Positions 53,128 through 61,803 of a DNA stretch of 64,000 nucleotides are shown in pieces; the stretch's first letter is position 1; each line of letters starts with the position of its first letter. The stretch is from Rhodopseudomonas palustris (GTDB lineage Bacteria; Pseudomonadota; Alphaproteobacteria; Rhizobiales; Xanthobacteraceae): positions 1,116,001 to 1,180,000 of the forward strand of contig NZ_CP140155.1 in the NCBI RefSeq assembly GCF_034479375.1, given 5' to 3'. Position numbers and translations under genes: made by a program. The notes under the pieces were generated by a model. The model made no database searches and was not told where the DNA came from. It saw only the letters and a list, made by a program, of their open reading frames with translations.

Positions 53128-54333
53128 GTGGCGATCGAGGCCAGACCACCGCCGTCGCAGTTCGGCGCGAAGCTGCGCCGCGCGCTCGGCGGTCGCTCCG
53201 GCTGGAAAGGGCTGATCGCGCAGTTGCTGTTCGTCGCGGTGCTGTTCTGGATCGGCTACGAGATCGTCGACAATGCGCGCGACAATCTCGCCAACCAGCG
53301 GATCGCGTCGGGCTTCGGCTTCATGTCGCAGACCGCCGGCTTCGGGGGCAGCCAGACGCTGATTCCGTATTCGGAATCCGACAGCTACACCCGGGTGTTT
53401 CTGGTCGGTCTGGTCAACACGCTGGTGGTGTCGGCGATCGGCATCTTCTTCGCGACGCTGCTCGGCTTTCTCGTCGCGCTCGGTCGGCTGTCGCCGAATT
53501 GGCTGATCGCGCGGATCGCCGGTGGCTATGTCGAGCTGATCCGCAACCTGCCGCTGCTGTTCCAGATCCTGTTCTGGTATCTCGCCGTGCTCGGCGCGCT
53601 GCCGGGGCCGCGGCAGAGCGTGTCGGTGTTCGACAGTTTCTTTCTGTCGAACCGCGGCATCGTCGTTCCGCGTCCGGTCGGCGAGGCCGGGCTCGACGGC
53701 TTTCTCGTGGCGCTGCTGATCGCGGTGATCGTAGCGATCGTGCTGCCGATCTATGCGCGGCGTCGATTGTTCGACACCGGCAAGCCGATGAAGGTCTGGC
53801 CGTGGAGTCTCGGCCTGCTGATCGGCCTGCCGCTGATCGCCGTGCTGATCTTCGGCCGGCCGTTCGGATTTGAGATCCCGGCGCTGAAGGGGTTCAATTT
53901 CGCCGGCGGCTCCCGGATTGCGCCGGAATTCGTGGCGCTGACGCTGGCGCTGGCGACCTACACGGCGGGCTTCATCGCCGAGATCGTCCGCGCCGGCATT
54001 CTGTCGGTGCACAAGGGGCAGATGGAAGCCGGCGCGTCGCTCGGCCTGTCGCGCGGCGCGACCTTGCGGCTCGTAGTGATTCCGCAGGCGATGCGGGTGA
54101 TCCTGCCGCCCTTGACCAACCAGTATCTCAACCTCACCAAGAACTCGTCGCTCGCGGTCGCGATCGGCTATCCGGATCTGTTCTCGGTGTTCGCCGGCAC
54201 CACGCTCAGCCAGACCGGGCAGGCGATCGAGGTGATCGCGATCACCATGGGCGTCTATCTGCTGATTTCTCTGATCACCAGCGCCCTGATGAGTCTGTAC
54301 AGTTGGCGGATCAACCGGAGCATGGGCGCATGA
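53128..54333 (+). CDS. aapQ: General L-amino acid ABC transporter, permease AapQ
   Basis: A 401-residue membrane permease. It has an N-terminal helix, a long periplasmic loop with the YSESDSYTRVFLVGLVNTL junction, then the His/Glu/Gln permease domain with the EAA loop AGASLGLSRGATLRLVVIPQAMR. GTG 53128 is the only start near the aapJ stop that fits, giving 14 bases between the genes. The stop overlaps aapM by ATGA. Confidence 0.93.
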   Translation: MAIEARPPPSQFGAKLRRALGGRSGWKGLIAQLLFVAVLFWIGYEIVDNARDNLANQRIASGFGFMSQTAGFGGSQTLIPYSESDSYTRVFLVGLVNTLVVSAIGIFFATLLGFLVALGRLSPNWLIARIAGGYVELIRNLPLLFQILFWYLAVLGALPGPRQSVSVFDSFFLSNRGIVVPRPVGEAGLDGFLVALLIAVIVAIVLPIYARRRLFDTGKPMKVWPWSLGLLIGLPLIAVLIFGRPFGFEIPALKGFNFAGGSRIAPEFVALTLALATYTAGFIAEIVRAGILSVHKGQMEAGASLGLSRGATLRLVVIPQAMRVILPPLTNQYLNLTKNSSLAVAIGYPDLFSVFAGTTLSQTGQAIEVIAITMGVYLLISLITSALMSLYSWRINRSMGA

Positions 54334-55835
54334 GCGAGCTCGGATCGATCACGCCGGCTTTCGTCCGCTCCGAGGAGGTCGCGCCGCGTCCCGCGCCGGT
54401 GAAGACCACCGGCTTCGTCGGGCTGATGCGGGCGCGGCTGTTCAACTCGCCGACCAACATCCTGCTGACCATCGTCGGCGCGCTGCTGCTGTACTTCACC
54501 GTCGTCCCGGCGGTGAAATTCCTGCTGGTCGACGCGGTCTGGACCGGCAGCAACCGCACCGACTGCCTGTCCGAAACGCTGCATCGCGACGTCGGCGCGT
54601 GCTGGCCGTTCGTGCAGGCGAAGGCCTCGCAATTCGTCTACGGCTTCTATCCGCAGCCGGAGCGCTGGCGCGTCGACCTGACCTTCGCGCTCGCAGCCCT
54701 GCTGCTGCTGCCGCTGCTGATTCCGCGCGCGCCGGCGAAGACGCTGAATGCCGGATTGTTCTTCGTCGCTTTCCCGGTGCTGGCGTTCTTCCTGCTGCAT
54801 GGCGGCGGGCTGGAAGGCTTCGCGGTGAGTTGGGCGACCGAGCTGGTGTCGGGCCTGGTCGGCAGCCTCGTCGAAGCGGGAACCAAGCTCGCCGGCGGCG
54901 GCGTGATCGGGGTCGGCATCGGCAAGCCGCTGCTGTGGATCGCCGCGGCGCTGTCCTGGCTGGTCGCGCCGCTGGTCTGGCTGCGCGACTGGATCGAGGC
55001 TTCAGGCCAGCCGGTGTGGATCGATCTCGGATTGACGGCGCTGATCGTCACCGCGCTCGTCGCGCTTCTGACCGGGCTGCGCAACGGCGGACGGCCGCTG
55101 CTGGCGACGCTCGCGACCTTCATCGGCATCGCCGTGGTGATCGCGGTGCTGCGGCTCGATCGCGGCGGGCTGCCGATCGTCGGCACGCGGCAATGGGGTG
55201 GATTGCTGGTCACGCTGGTCGTCTCGGTCACCGGCATCGTCGCCTCGATGCCGATCGGGATCGCGCTGGCGCTCGGCCGGCGCTCGACGTTTCCGCTGAT
55301 CCGGCTGTTCTCGATCGGCTTCATCGAGTTCTGGCGCGGCGTGCCGCTGATCACCGTGCTGTTCTTCGCGACCTACATGCTGCCGCTGTTCCTGCCCGGC
55401 AACTTCACCATCGACGGGCTGATGCGTGTGCTGATCGGTGTCGCGCTGTTCGCCGGCGCCTATAACGCCGAAGTGGTGCGCGGTGGGCTGAATGCGATTC
55501 CGCGCGGGCAGGCCGAAGCCGCCAGCGCGCTCGGGCTGTCCTATGCGAAGACGACCGGGCTGATCGTGCTGCCGCAGGCGCTGCGCCACGTGATCCCGGG
55601 CCTCGTCAACAGCTTCATCGCTCTGTTCAAGGACACTTCGCTGGTGTCGATCGTGGCCTTGTTCGATCTGCTCGGCCAGCTCCGCGCCGCCTTCGCCGAT
55701 CCGACCTGGTCGACGCCGACCACGCTGTTCACCGGCTTCGCTTTCACCGGGCTGATCTACTTCGTGTTCTGCTTCGGCATGTCGCGCTATTCGTTGTTCG
55801 TCGAGCACCGGCTCAATGCCCACCGGCGCACCTGA
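54330..55835 (+). CDS. aapM: General L-amino acid ABC transporter, permease AapM (long form)
   Basis: A 501-residue permease, clearly longer than the roughly 380-390 residues known for AapM. The C-terminal permease domain is normal (EFWRGVPLITVLFF, EAA loop EAASALGLSYAKTTGLIVLPQA). The extra sequence is between about 115 and 290 and consists mostly of hydrophobic helices (DLTFALAALLLLPLLIP, FFVAFPVLAFFLLHGGG, LWIAAALSWLVAPLVW), so the protein has several additional membrane spans. Overlap with aapQ is ATGA. Confidence 0.92.
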   Translation: MSELGSITPAFVRSEEVAPRPAPVKTTGFVGLMRARLFNSPTNILLTIVGALLLYFTVVPAVKFLLVDAVWTGSNRTDCLSETLHRDVGACWPFVQAKASQFVYGFYPQPERWRVDLTFALAALLLLPLLIPRAPAKTLNAGLFFVAFPVLAFFLLHGGGLEGFAVSWATELVSGLVGSLVEAGTKLAGGGVIGVGIGKPLLWIAAALSWLVAPLVWLRDWIEASGQPVWIDLGLTALIVTALVALLTGLRNGGRPLLATLATFIGIAVVIAVLRLDRGGLPIVGTRQWGGLLVTLVVSVTGIVASMPIGIALALGRRSTFPLIRLFSIGFIEFWRGVPLITVLFFATYMLPLFLPGNFTIDGLMRVLIGVALFAGAYNAEVVRGGLNAIPRGQAEAASALGLSYAKTTGLIVLPQALRHVIPGLVNSFIALFKDTSLVSIVALFDLLGQLRAAFADPTWSTPTTLFTGFAFTGLIYFVFCFGMSRYSLFVEHRLNAHRRT

Positions 55836-55850
55836 CAGAGGACTGCTTTG

Positions 55851-56591
55851 ATGGCCGAAAAACCGATCGTCTCGATCGCAGGGCTGAACAAATGGTACGG
55901 CGATTTCCACGTACTGCGCGACATCGACCTCGATGTCGGCCGTGGCGAGCGCATCGTGATCTGCGGTCCGTCGGGCTCCGGCAAGTCGACGCTGATCCGC
56001 TGCATCAACGCGCTCGAGGAATTCCAGGAGGGCGAGATCGTGGTCGACGGCATCGACCTCGGGCCGAGCCTGAAACATGTCGACGCCGTCCGTCGCGAAG
56101 TCGGCATGGTGTTCCAGAGCTTCAACCTGTTTCCGCATCTCACCGTGCTGGAAAACTGCACGCTGGCGCCGATCTGGGTGCGCAACGTGCCGAAGAAGGA
56201 CGCCGAGGCGACGGCGATGAAATATCTCGAGCGGGTGCGGATTCCCGAAAAGGCCGGCAATTATCCGGGACAGATTTCCGGCGGCCAGCAGCAGCGCGTC
56301 GCGATCGCCCGCGCGCTGTCGATGAACCCGAAGGTGATGCTGTTCGACGAGCCGACCTCGGCGCTCGATCCCGAGATGGTCAAGGAAGTGCTCGACACCA
56401 TGGTCGACCTCGCCGACGAGGGCATGACCATGCTGGTCGTGACCCACGAGATGGGCTTCGCCCGCGAAGTCGCCAACCGCGTGGTGTTCATGGATTCGGG
56501 CCAGATCGTCGAAGCCAACGAGCCGGAAGCGTTCTTCGCCCATCCGCAGCACGCGCGGACCAAGCTGTTCTTGAGCCAGATTCTGCGGTGA
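55851..56591 (+). CDS. aapP: General L-amino acid ABC transporter, ATP-binding protein AapP
   Basis: 246-residue ABC ATPase: Walker [10 protein letters not shown] at residues 39-47, Q loop [10 protein letters not shown], signature SGGQQQR, Walker [14 protein letters not shown] and the switch His in [11 protein letters not shown] 55851 is preferred to the TTG just before it. Closes the aapJQMP operon. Confidence 0.96.
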   Translation: MAEKPIVSIAGLNKWYGDFHVLRDIDLDVGRGERIVICGPSGSGKSTLIRCINALEEFQEGEIVVDGIDLGPSLKHVDAVRREVGMVFQSFNLFPHLTVLENCTLAPIWVRNVPKKDAEATAMKYLERVRIPEKAGNYPGQISGGQQQRVAIARALSMNPKVMLFDEPTSALDPEMVKEVLDTMVDLADEGMTMLVVTHEMGFAREVANRVVFMDSGQIVEANEPEAFFAHPQHARTKLFLSQILR

Positions 56592-56630
56592 CGCTGCACG
56601 GCGCTGCGAGCGTTCCGCTCCGCCGGCCGC

Positions 56631-56909
56631 TCAGATCGCGCGGGACGTTGACGAGTAGCGCTTCAGGCCCTTGCGGTCGCTCGCCGAGAATTGCCCGAAC
56701 ACTGTCTTGATGCGATCGGCCGGCGTGATGTCGTCGGCAAAGCCGCTCGGCTGCCGGGCGCCGACGGACGCCACGCGAGGCGCGTACAGGGCGCTGTTGT
56801 AGATCGCATCGTTGAACCGCGGCGGGCCGTCGCCGTACACCGCATCGATGACGATCAGCAGCGCCAGCAACGCTGGCCCGACGGTGATGAAATATCTGAA
56901 GACCGGCAT
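56631..56909 (-). CDS. Small membrane-anchored hypothetical protein
   Basis: 92 residues with a hydrophobic N-terminal segment (YFITVGPALLALLIVIDAVYG) and a short polar periplasmic domain (RFNDAIYNSALYAPR, TPADRIKTVFGQFSASDRKG). AAGGAGCGCGTC precedes ATG 56909, which fixes the start. Similar small proteins are common in the Bradyrhizobium group but have no known role. Confidence 0.75.
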   Translation of the reverse strand: MPVFRYFITVGPALLALLIVIDAVYGDGPPRFNDAIYNSALYAPRVASVGARQPSGFADDITPADRIKTVFGQFSASDRKGLKRYSSTSRAI

Positions 56910-57698
56910 GACGCGCTCCTTGTTGGCCGCAGGAAGCGCCGTCAGGGGTGAAGGCCGGGTTGATGATGCCGCCGGCGTTGCAGGCGCGGTTGCCGCGCGG
57001 TTAACCGGGTCCCGACAATGCGCCGGTTGTCGGCGAGGCCACGCGCCGAGCGTTTTCAAACAGCCACGACGGATTGGTCTCGCGACTCCGAGGAGCCCGA
57101 GCTGTGCGCCCGGCGCTGTCACAGCGAGGGGCGGGGCGCGCCGGGAGGCGCGAGTTGGGGGGCGCGATAACTTTCGCTCGAGCCATCGCGCAACGCCGGG
57201 CGCCGCCCACCGCGGCCATTATGAGGACTGTGCTTCCGGACGCAGGGAGCGTCCGGATTTCTCCCGCCTGGGTGCGCCGGTGTAGCCCAAAAGGGCAGCT
57301 GCTCGTGTGGGCGGCGGGTGGTGACTTCGGCCTTTCGGGCGCCGTGCTTGCGAGGCGCGTCACTCAGGCCTCCGCGTCCGGTTCCGCCGCACGAGCGCTC
57401 CCGAGAAGCGCCGTCGCGAACCGGACGAGACGGATACGGTCATAGGATCATATACCTGATAGGTGCCGACCGCGATGCGGTTGTCACGGTGCCGGATCGG
57501 CTGCCGGCCAGCGTTCCGTCAGCAGCTGTAGCACACCGAGGCACGAAGCCACGGATCGCGCCCGGCGAGGATTTGATGATTGCCTGAGCTGAGCCGTACT
57601 CCCGCCGCTTTTCTTCATTGTTCGCTAACCAAGAAGGTGGCGTATTGCCGATTGAATCCAGGCAGAGAGCCTGCCCACCATCATTCAGGTGCAATCCC
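56910..57698. other. Long noncoding stretch with structured repeats before the ADP-ribosyltransferase
   Basis: 789 bases without a supported gene. From about 57010 to 57440 the sequence is rich in nested inverted segments, for example CCGGACGCAGGGAGCGTCCGG at 57237-57257 split as CCGGACGC-AGGGA-GCGTCCGG, and it has the look of a structured noncoding or multicopy sequence. From 57440 on G+C drops, marking the edge of the insert that carries the ADP-ribosyltransferase. Confidence 0.45.
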
Positions 57699-58298
57699 GT
57701 GCGCGGGGCCAGATTTTTCGATGTGCTGACGCGGTTGATCGGGCTTGACGAGGCCTCGCGATGCCTCCGAAAGATCTGCAAGATCGATCAACTCGATGCC
57801 CAATTTCACGAACAGATTTCTAACTTCGAGGCGCTCGCGTTCTACGTCTACTCTACCGCCAACGGCTGGCATAGCTACATCAACAGGGAGCTCTGGTCCG
57901 GCCACCCCAATCCCGATGTGACCGCGTTCGCCGAGGTCCTAAACACAGCGCTCGGCAAGATCGCAGCGATCACGGGAAAACCGAGCACGGTGTTCCGCGG
58001 CTATCACTCCGAAGATCTCAGCGCCTTCAGCGCAAGCTATGCCGAAGGACAAATCGTTCGATTTCCGGCGTTCACGAGCGCGTCGTTTTCGGAAACGTCG
58101 GCCTTCGGCGGCAACGTTTTGTTCATCATTCGGGCGCTCAGTGCCAGAGCGATTTGGTGGCTGTCGCCGAACTTCCATGAAGAGGAAGCTCTGCTTCCGA
58201 CAGATTGTAGTTTTCAGGTGATCGACAAGGAGCTTCGATCCCTAAGCGCCGAAGCGAGGCTCGTGATCATTCTCCAGGAGCTGACGAGGAGGCCGTAA
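57699..58298 (+). CDS. Predicted ADP-ribosyltransferase, arginine-type R-S-ExE class
   Basis: 199 residues with the full set of marks of the VIP2/ARTC-type mono-ADP-ribosyltransferase fold. An N-terminal helix block LAFYVYSTANGWHSYINREL resembles the conserved ART helical lobe. Then Arg100 in STVFRGYH, the STS-like FTSAS at 125-129, and the biglutamic motif Glu161-Glu-Glu163 in HEEEALLP, followed by SFQVI. ExE predicts arginine as acceptor. No signal peptide, so it acts in the cytoplasm or is secreted by another machine. GTG 57699 with AGGTG seven bases upstream is the best start; a TTG at 57618 would extend it. A 61-residue gene follows with no gap. G+C is clearly below the surroundings (57781-57840: 29 of 60). 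Confidence 0.7.
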   Translation: MRGARFFDVLTRLIGLDEASRCLRKICKIDQLDAQFHEQISNFEALAFYVYSTANGWHSYINRELWSGHPNPDVTAFAEVLNTALGKIAAITGKPSTVFRGYHSEDLSAFSASYAEGQIVRFPAFTSASFSETSAFGGNVLFIIRALSARAIWWLSPNFHEEEALLPTDCSFQVIDKELRSLSAEARLVIILQELTRRP

Positions 58299-58484
58299 AT
58301 GACCGATCGCGACAAAAATCCAGACGACAAAGGCGAACTCAGCCGCCGCCTAGACGAGCGGGTGTCGGGTGGCCGGATCACTCAGGCGGAATCCGATGTG
58401 ATTTTGCGGTTCTTCGCCAGCACGACCGAGGGCCGCTGGCCGGCTTCCAACCTGCAGCGCCGCATGCAAAGCTCTGGCGGCTAA
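58299..58484 (+). CDS. 61-residue protein coupled to the ADP-ribosyltransferase
   Basis: The ATG at 58299 directly follows the stop codon of the ADP-ribosyltransferase (TAAATG), so the two are translated together. The protein is hydrophilic and helical: TDRDKNPDDKGELSRRLDER, then SGGRITQAESDVILRFF and a basic tail. The pair layout, toxin-like enzyme followed by a tiny charged protein, is that of a toxin with its antitoxin or immunity protein; that is inference, no homologue is known to me. Confidence 0.55.
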   Translation: MTDRDKNPDDKGELSRRLDERVSGGRITQAESDVILRFFASTTEGRWPASNLQRRMQSSGG

Positions 58485-58505
58485 GAGGGCGCCTGCGCTT
58501 CCCCC

Positions 58506-59546
58506 TCATACCTTCTCGAACGGCACCGCGATCGTGCTCTTGGTCTCCATCCATTCCGGCACCGGCAGATTCTTGCTGCGCATGAAGTCCGGGTTGAACA
58601 GTTTCGACTGATAGCGGCTGCCGTAGTCGCACAGGATGGTGACGATGGTGGCGCCGGGGCCGAGATCCTTGGCGAGACGGATCGCGCCGGCGACGTTGAT
58701 GCCGCTACTGCCGCCGAGGCACAGGCCCTCGTGTTCGAGCAGGTCGTAGACGATCGCGACCGCTTCCTCGTCGGGGATCTGGTAGGCGTCGTCGATCACC
58801 GCGCCGTCGAGATTGGCGGTGACGCGGCCCTGGCCGATGCCTTCGGTGATCGATGAGCCTTCGGATTTCAGCGCGCCGTTCTTGTAGTAATTGTACAGCG
58901 CCGAGCCCATCGGGTCGGCCAGCACGGCGCGGATCTTCGGGTTGTTCTGCTTCAGCCCGATCGAGACGCCGGCCAGCGTGCCGCCGGAGCCGACCGCGGC
59001 GACGAAGCCGTCGATCTTGCCGTCGGTCTGCTGCCAGATCTCCGGCGCGGTGGTGTCGATATGCGCCTGCCGGTTGGCGACGTTGTCGAACTGATTGGCC
59101 CAGATCGCGCCGTTCGGTTCGGTCTTCGCCAATTGTTCGGCGAGCCTGCCGGACAGTTTCACGTAGTTGTTCGGATTGGCGTAGGGCACCGCCGGCACCT
59201 CGATCAGTTCGGCGCCGCACAGCCGCAGCATGTCCTTCTTTTCCTGGCTCTGCGTCTGCGGGATCACGATCACGGTGCGGAAGCCGAGCGCGTTGGCGAC
59301 CAGCGCCAGCCCGATGCCGGTGTTGCCCGCGGTGCCTTCGACCACGACGCCGCCGGGACGCAGCGCGCCGCGGGCGATCGCGTCCTTGATGATGAACAGC
59401 GCCGCGCGGTCCTTCACCGACTGGCCCGGATTCATGAACTCGGCCTTGCCGAGGATCGTGCAGCCGGTCGCCTCCGACGCGCGCTTCAACCTGATCAGGG
59501 GCGTGTTGCCGATGGCGTCGACGACGTCGTTCTTGATGATCATCAT
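58506..59546 (-). CDS. cysK: Cysteine synthase (O-acetylserine sulfhydrylase)
   Basis: PLP enzyme making cysteine from O-acetylserine and sulfide. The 346-residue protein has NPGQSVKDRAAL with the PLP lysine Lys45, the substrate loop EGTAGNTGIG and the phosphate-binding GSGGTLAG. It is longer than usual CysK (about 310-325) owing to a C-terminal extension (RSKNLPVPEWMETK). Start ATG 59546 is followed by a second ATG at 59543. Cystathionine beta-synthase is a related alternative, but no regulatory domain is present. Confidence 0.88.
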   Translation of the reverse strand: MMIIKNDVVDAIGNTPLIRLKRASEATGCTILGKAEFMNPGQSVKDRAALFIIKDAIARGALRPGGVVVEGTAGNTGIGLALVANALGFRTVIVIPQTQSQEKKDMLRLCGAELIEVPAVPYANPNNYVKLSGRLAEQLAKTEPNGAIWANQFDNVANRQAHIDTTAPEIWQQTDGKIDGFVAAVGSGGTLAGVSIGLKQNNPKIRAVLADPMGSALYNYYKNGALKSEGSSITEGIGQGRVTANLDGAVIDDAYQIPDEEAVAIVYDLLEHEGLCLGGSSGINVAGAIRLAKDLGPGATIVTILCDYGSRYQSKLFNPDFMRSKNLPVPEWMETKSTIAVPFEKV

Positions 59547-59670
59547 GTCCGGAAGCTGACGTTCGGTTGCGGGATCACAACCTAGGTGACGCGGCTGCAC
59601 GGCACAAGGCAGCCCTGCTGCATCATTGTGCAGCGGAGAGGGCCGTTGCGCGGGTGGGAGATCGCAGATG

Positions 59671-60912
59671 TCAGCTCGTCTTGGCGAACACCACCTGGCG
59701 GACGTCGATATTGCCGGACAGGAATCCGGCCTCGCAATAAGCGAGATAGTACTCCCATAGCCGGCGGAAGCGGTCGTCGAAGCCGAGCGGCGTCAGGGTC
59801 GGCCACGCCTCGCGAAAATTGTCTCTCCAGGTCGCGAGCGTCTTGGCATAATCTTCTCCGAAGATGCGCTCGCGGATGACGGGCACGCCGAACCGCTCGC
59901 CGAGCGATTTCAGGATCTCCGGCGACGGCAGCATTCCGCCGGGGAAGACGTAGCGCTGGATGAAATCGACCTCGCGGCGATAGGCCTGGAAGAAGCGATC
60001 CTGAATCGTGATCGCCTGAATCCCGACCAGCCCGCCGGGCAGCAGCCGGTCGCGCAATTGTGAAAAGTAGCGCGGCCAGAACTGCTCGCCGACCGCCTCT
60101 ATCATCTCGATCGAAGCGATACGGTCGTACTGGCCGCGCTCGTCGCGATAGTCCTGCAGCCGGATCTCGACCTTGTCGGCGAGGCCGGCGCGCTGCATCC
60201 GCTCCTGGGCGAAGTCGCGCTGCTCCTTGCTGATGGTGAGGCCGACGACGCGGGCGTCGAAGTTCTTCGCGGCGTATTCGGCAAAGCCGCCCCAGCCGCA
60301 GCCGATCTCGAGCACCCTCTGGCCCGGCCGCAGGTCGATCGCCTCGGCGAGCCGCTGATATTTGTTGATCTGCGCCGCGGTGAGGTCGTGGGTGTGGTCC
60401 TCGAACAGCGCCGAGGAATAGGTCATGCTCGGATCGAGCCAGGCCGAATAGAACGCGTTGCCGATGTCGTAATGCGCGTAGATGTTGCGCCGCGCCTGCC
60501 GCTTGGTGTTGCGGTTGAACCAGTGCCGGACCACCTGGACGAAGCGCATCATCGGGTTTTCGCCGAGCATCGCCTGGATCAGCTCGTGATTGACGCAGAA
60601 CAGATACAGGAACTGGGTCAGGTCCGGCGTGTCCCAATCGCCGGCGAGATAGGCCTCGGCGATGCCGATGTCGCCACCGTTGATCAGCCGCGAGGCGAAG
60701 GCGTAATTGTGCAGCCGCATCTCCGCGGCGGGGCCCGGCTCGGCGCCGCCCATGCGGAACCGCCGGCCGTCGGGCAGGGTGACGTCCAGCGTGCCGCGTC
60801 GCAGCCGCGCCCCGAACGCCAGCGCCATCCGCACCACACGCGGCAGCCCGGCGAGCTTCGCATCGACATTTTCGGGGGTCAGGAACACCAGCTCGGACAT
60901 TTCAATTTCCAT
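59671..60912 (-). CDS. cfa: Cyclopropane-fatty-acid-phospholipid synthase family methyltransferase
   Basis: 413 residues. The SAM-binding domain has VLEIGCGWGGFAEYAA, followed by VGLTISKEQRDFA, YRDERGQYDRIASIEMIEAVGE and FIQRYVFPGGMLPS, as in Cfa. These enzymes methylate unsaturated acyl chains of membrane lipids. ATG 60912 (MEIEM) or 60900 may start it. It is the last gene of the operon with the amine oxidase and DUF1365 genes, spaced 37 bases. In Rhodobacter a related trio makes modified (branched or furan) fatty acids under singlet-oxygen stress. Confidence 0.88.
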   Translation of the reverse strand: MEIEMSELVFLTPENVDAKLAGLPRVVRMALAFGARLRRGTLDVTLPDGRRFRMGGAEPGPAAEMRLHNYAFASRLINGGDIGIAEAYLAGDWDTPDLTQFLYLFCVNHELIQAMLGENPMMRFVQVVRHWFNRNTKRQARRNIYAHYDIGNAFYSAWLDPSMTYSSALFEDHTHDLTAAQINKYQRLAEAIDLRPGQRVLEIGCGWGGFAEYAAKNFDARVVGLTISKEQRDFAQERMQRAGLADKVEIRLQDYRDERGQYDRIASIEMIEAVGEQFWPRYFSQLRDRLLPGGLVGIQAITIQDRFFQAYRREVDFIQRYVFPGGMLPSPEILKSLGERFGVPVIRERIFGEDYAKTLATWRDNFREAWPTLTPLGFDDRFRRLWEYYLAYCEAGFLSGNIDVRQVVFAKTS

Positions 60913-60949
60913 CGATCTCGCCCAGGTCGGACAGATGGAAACGCTGGGC

Positions 60950-61801
60950 TCACGTATTGTTACTATAAGCATCGGGAGGCCGCGCTGCAAAGCCGCTCGT
61001 TGGCGGCGGCGCGGGCGGACGCGGCACCAATCGCGCACCTTTGATCCACAGCCGCAGCGCTTCCCAGTGAATCGCCGCCATCACCTTGATCGTCATCAGC
61101 GGAAGCGCGACGAACGAGCGCAGCAGCGATGCGGTCGACAGCGGTCGGCGACGGCCGTTGAAGGTGGCGGAGAGCAGTGGACCGGAAGCATCGGTCTCGA
61201 GGATGCGCACTTTCACGGCATCGCCGGGCGGCGACACACGGAAATGGTAGCGCATCGCCATCTCGATGAAGGGCGAGACGTAGAACAGCTTGTCCTGCGC
61301 CTGGCGCAGCCCGGCGGCGGTGATCTCGCCGGGCTTCACCGGCAGCGCATAAGAATGGATGTCGCCGAAGGTGTTGCGGACCTCGTAGACGACCATCGCG
61401 AGGCCGCCATCGGCGCCGTAGCAGAAATACACAGACAATGGATTGAAGGTGTAGCCGAGCAGACGCGGATAGGTCAGCAGCAGCACCCGGCCGCCATTGA
61501 GGTCGACGCCCTGCGCCGATGCGCAACGCTCGATGTAGCCGCGCAGCGTGCCGCCGTCGCGGTCGCCGTGATCCTTTTCGTGAAAGGAGTACAGCGCGCG
61601 GCGATTGACGCCGAACAGCGGCGTCATCCGGTCCGCCTCGGTAAGCCGGTCGAGGTCGATCAACAGCGACATCACCCGGTAGTTGAAGCGATGGCCCATC
61701 GGCTTCAGCCGGGCGTGCATCACATCGCCGAAATACAGCACGGCTGCGGCAGCGGGCGGGCCGCCCGTCGTCGCTGGAGCCTTGTCGGCGGGGTGGGTCA
61801 T
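60950..61801 (-). CDS. DUF1365-family protein
   Basis: 283 residues, starting VLYFGDVMHARLKPMGHRFNYRVM, the DUF1365 signature, with LLTYPRLLGYTFNPLSVYFCY and VRNTFGDIHSYAL further on. The family is always found with the amine-oxidase-like and cyclopropane synthase genes and its function is unknown. ATG 61801 follows the upstream stop with two bases between them. The C terminus is Pro-rich. Confidence 0.88.
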   Translation of the reverse strand: MTHPADKAPATTGGPPAAAAVLYFGDVMHARLKPMGHRFNYRVMSLLIDLDRLTEADRMTPLFGVNRRALYSFHEKDHGDRDGGTLRGYIERCASAQGVDLNGGRVLLLTYPRLLGYTFNPLSVYFCYGADGGLAMVVYEVRNTFGDIHSYALPVKPGEITAAGLRQAQDKLFYVSPFIEMAMRYHFRVSPPGDAVKVRILETDASGPLLSATFNGRRRPLSTASLLRSFVALPLMTIKVMAAIHWEALRLWIKGARLVPRPPAPPPTSGFAARPPDAYSNNT

Positions 61802-61803
61802 GA

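Noticed and set aside
57440-57781. 113-codon minus-strand frame overlapping the start of the ADP-ribosyltransferase gene
   Set aside because: No ribosome site, no conserved pattern; considered as transposase remnant but nothing in it supports this.
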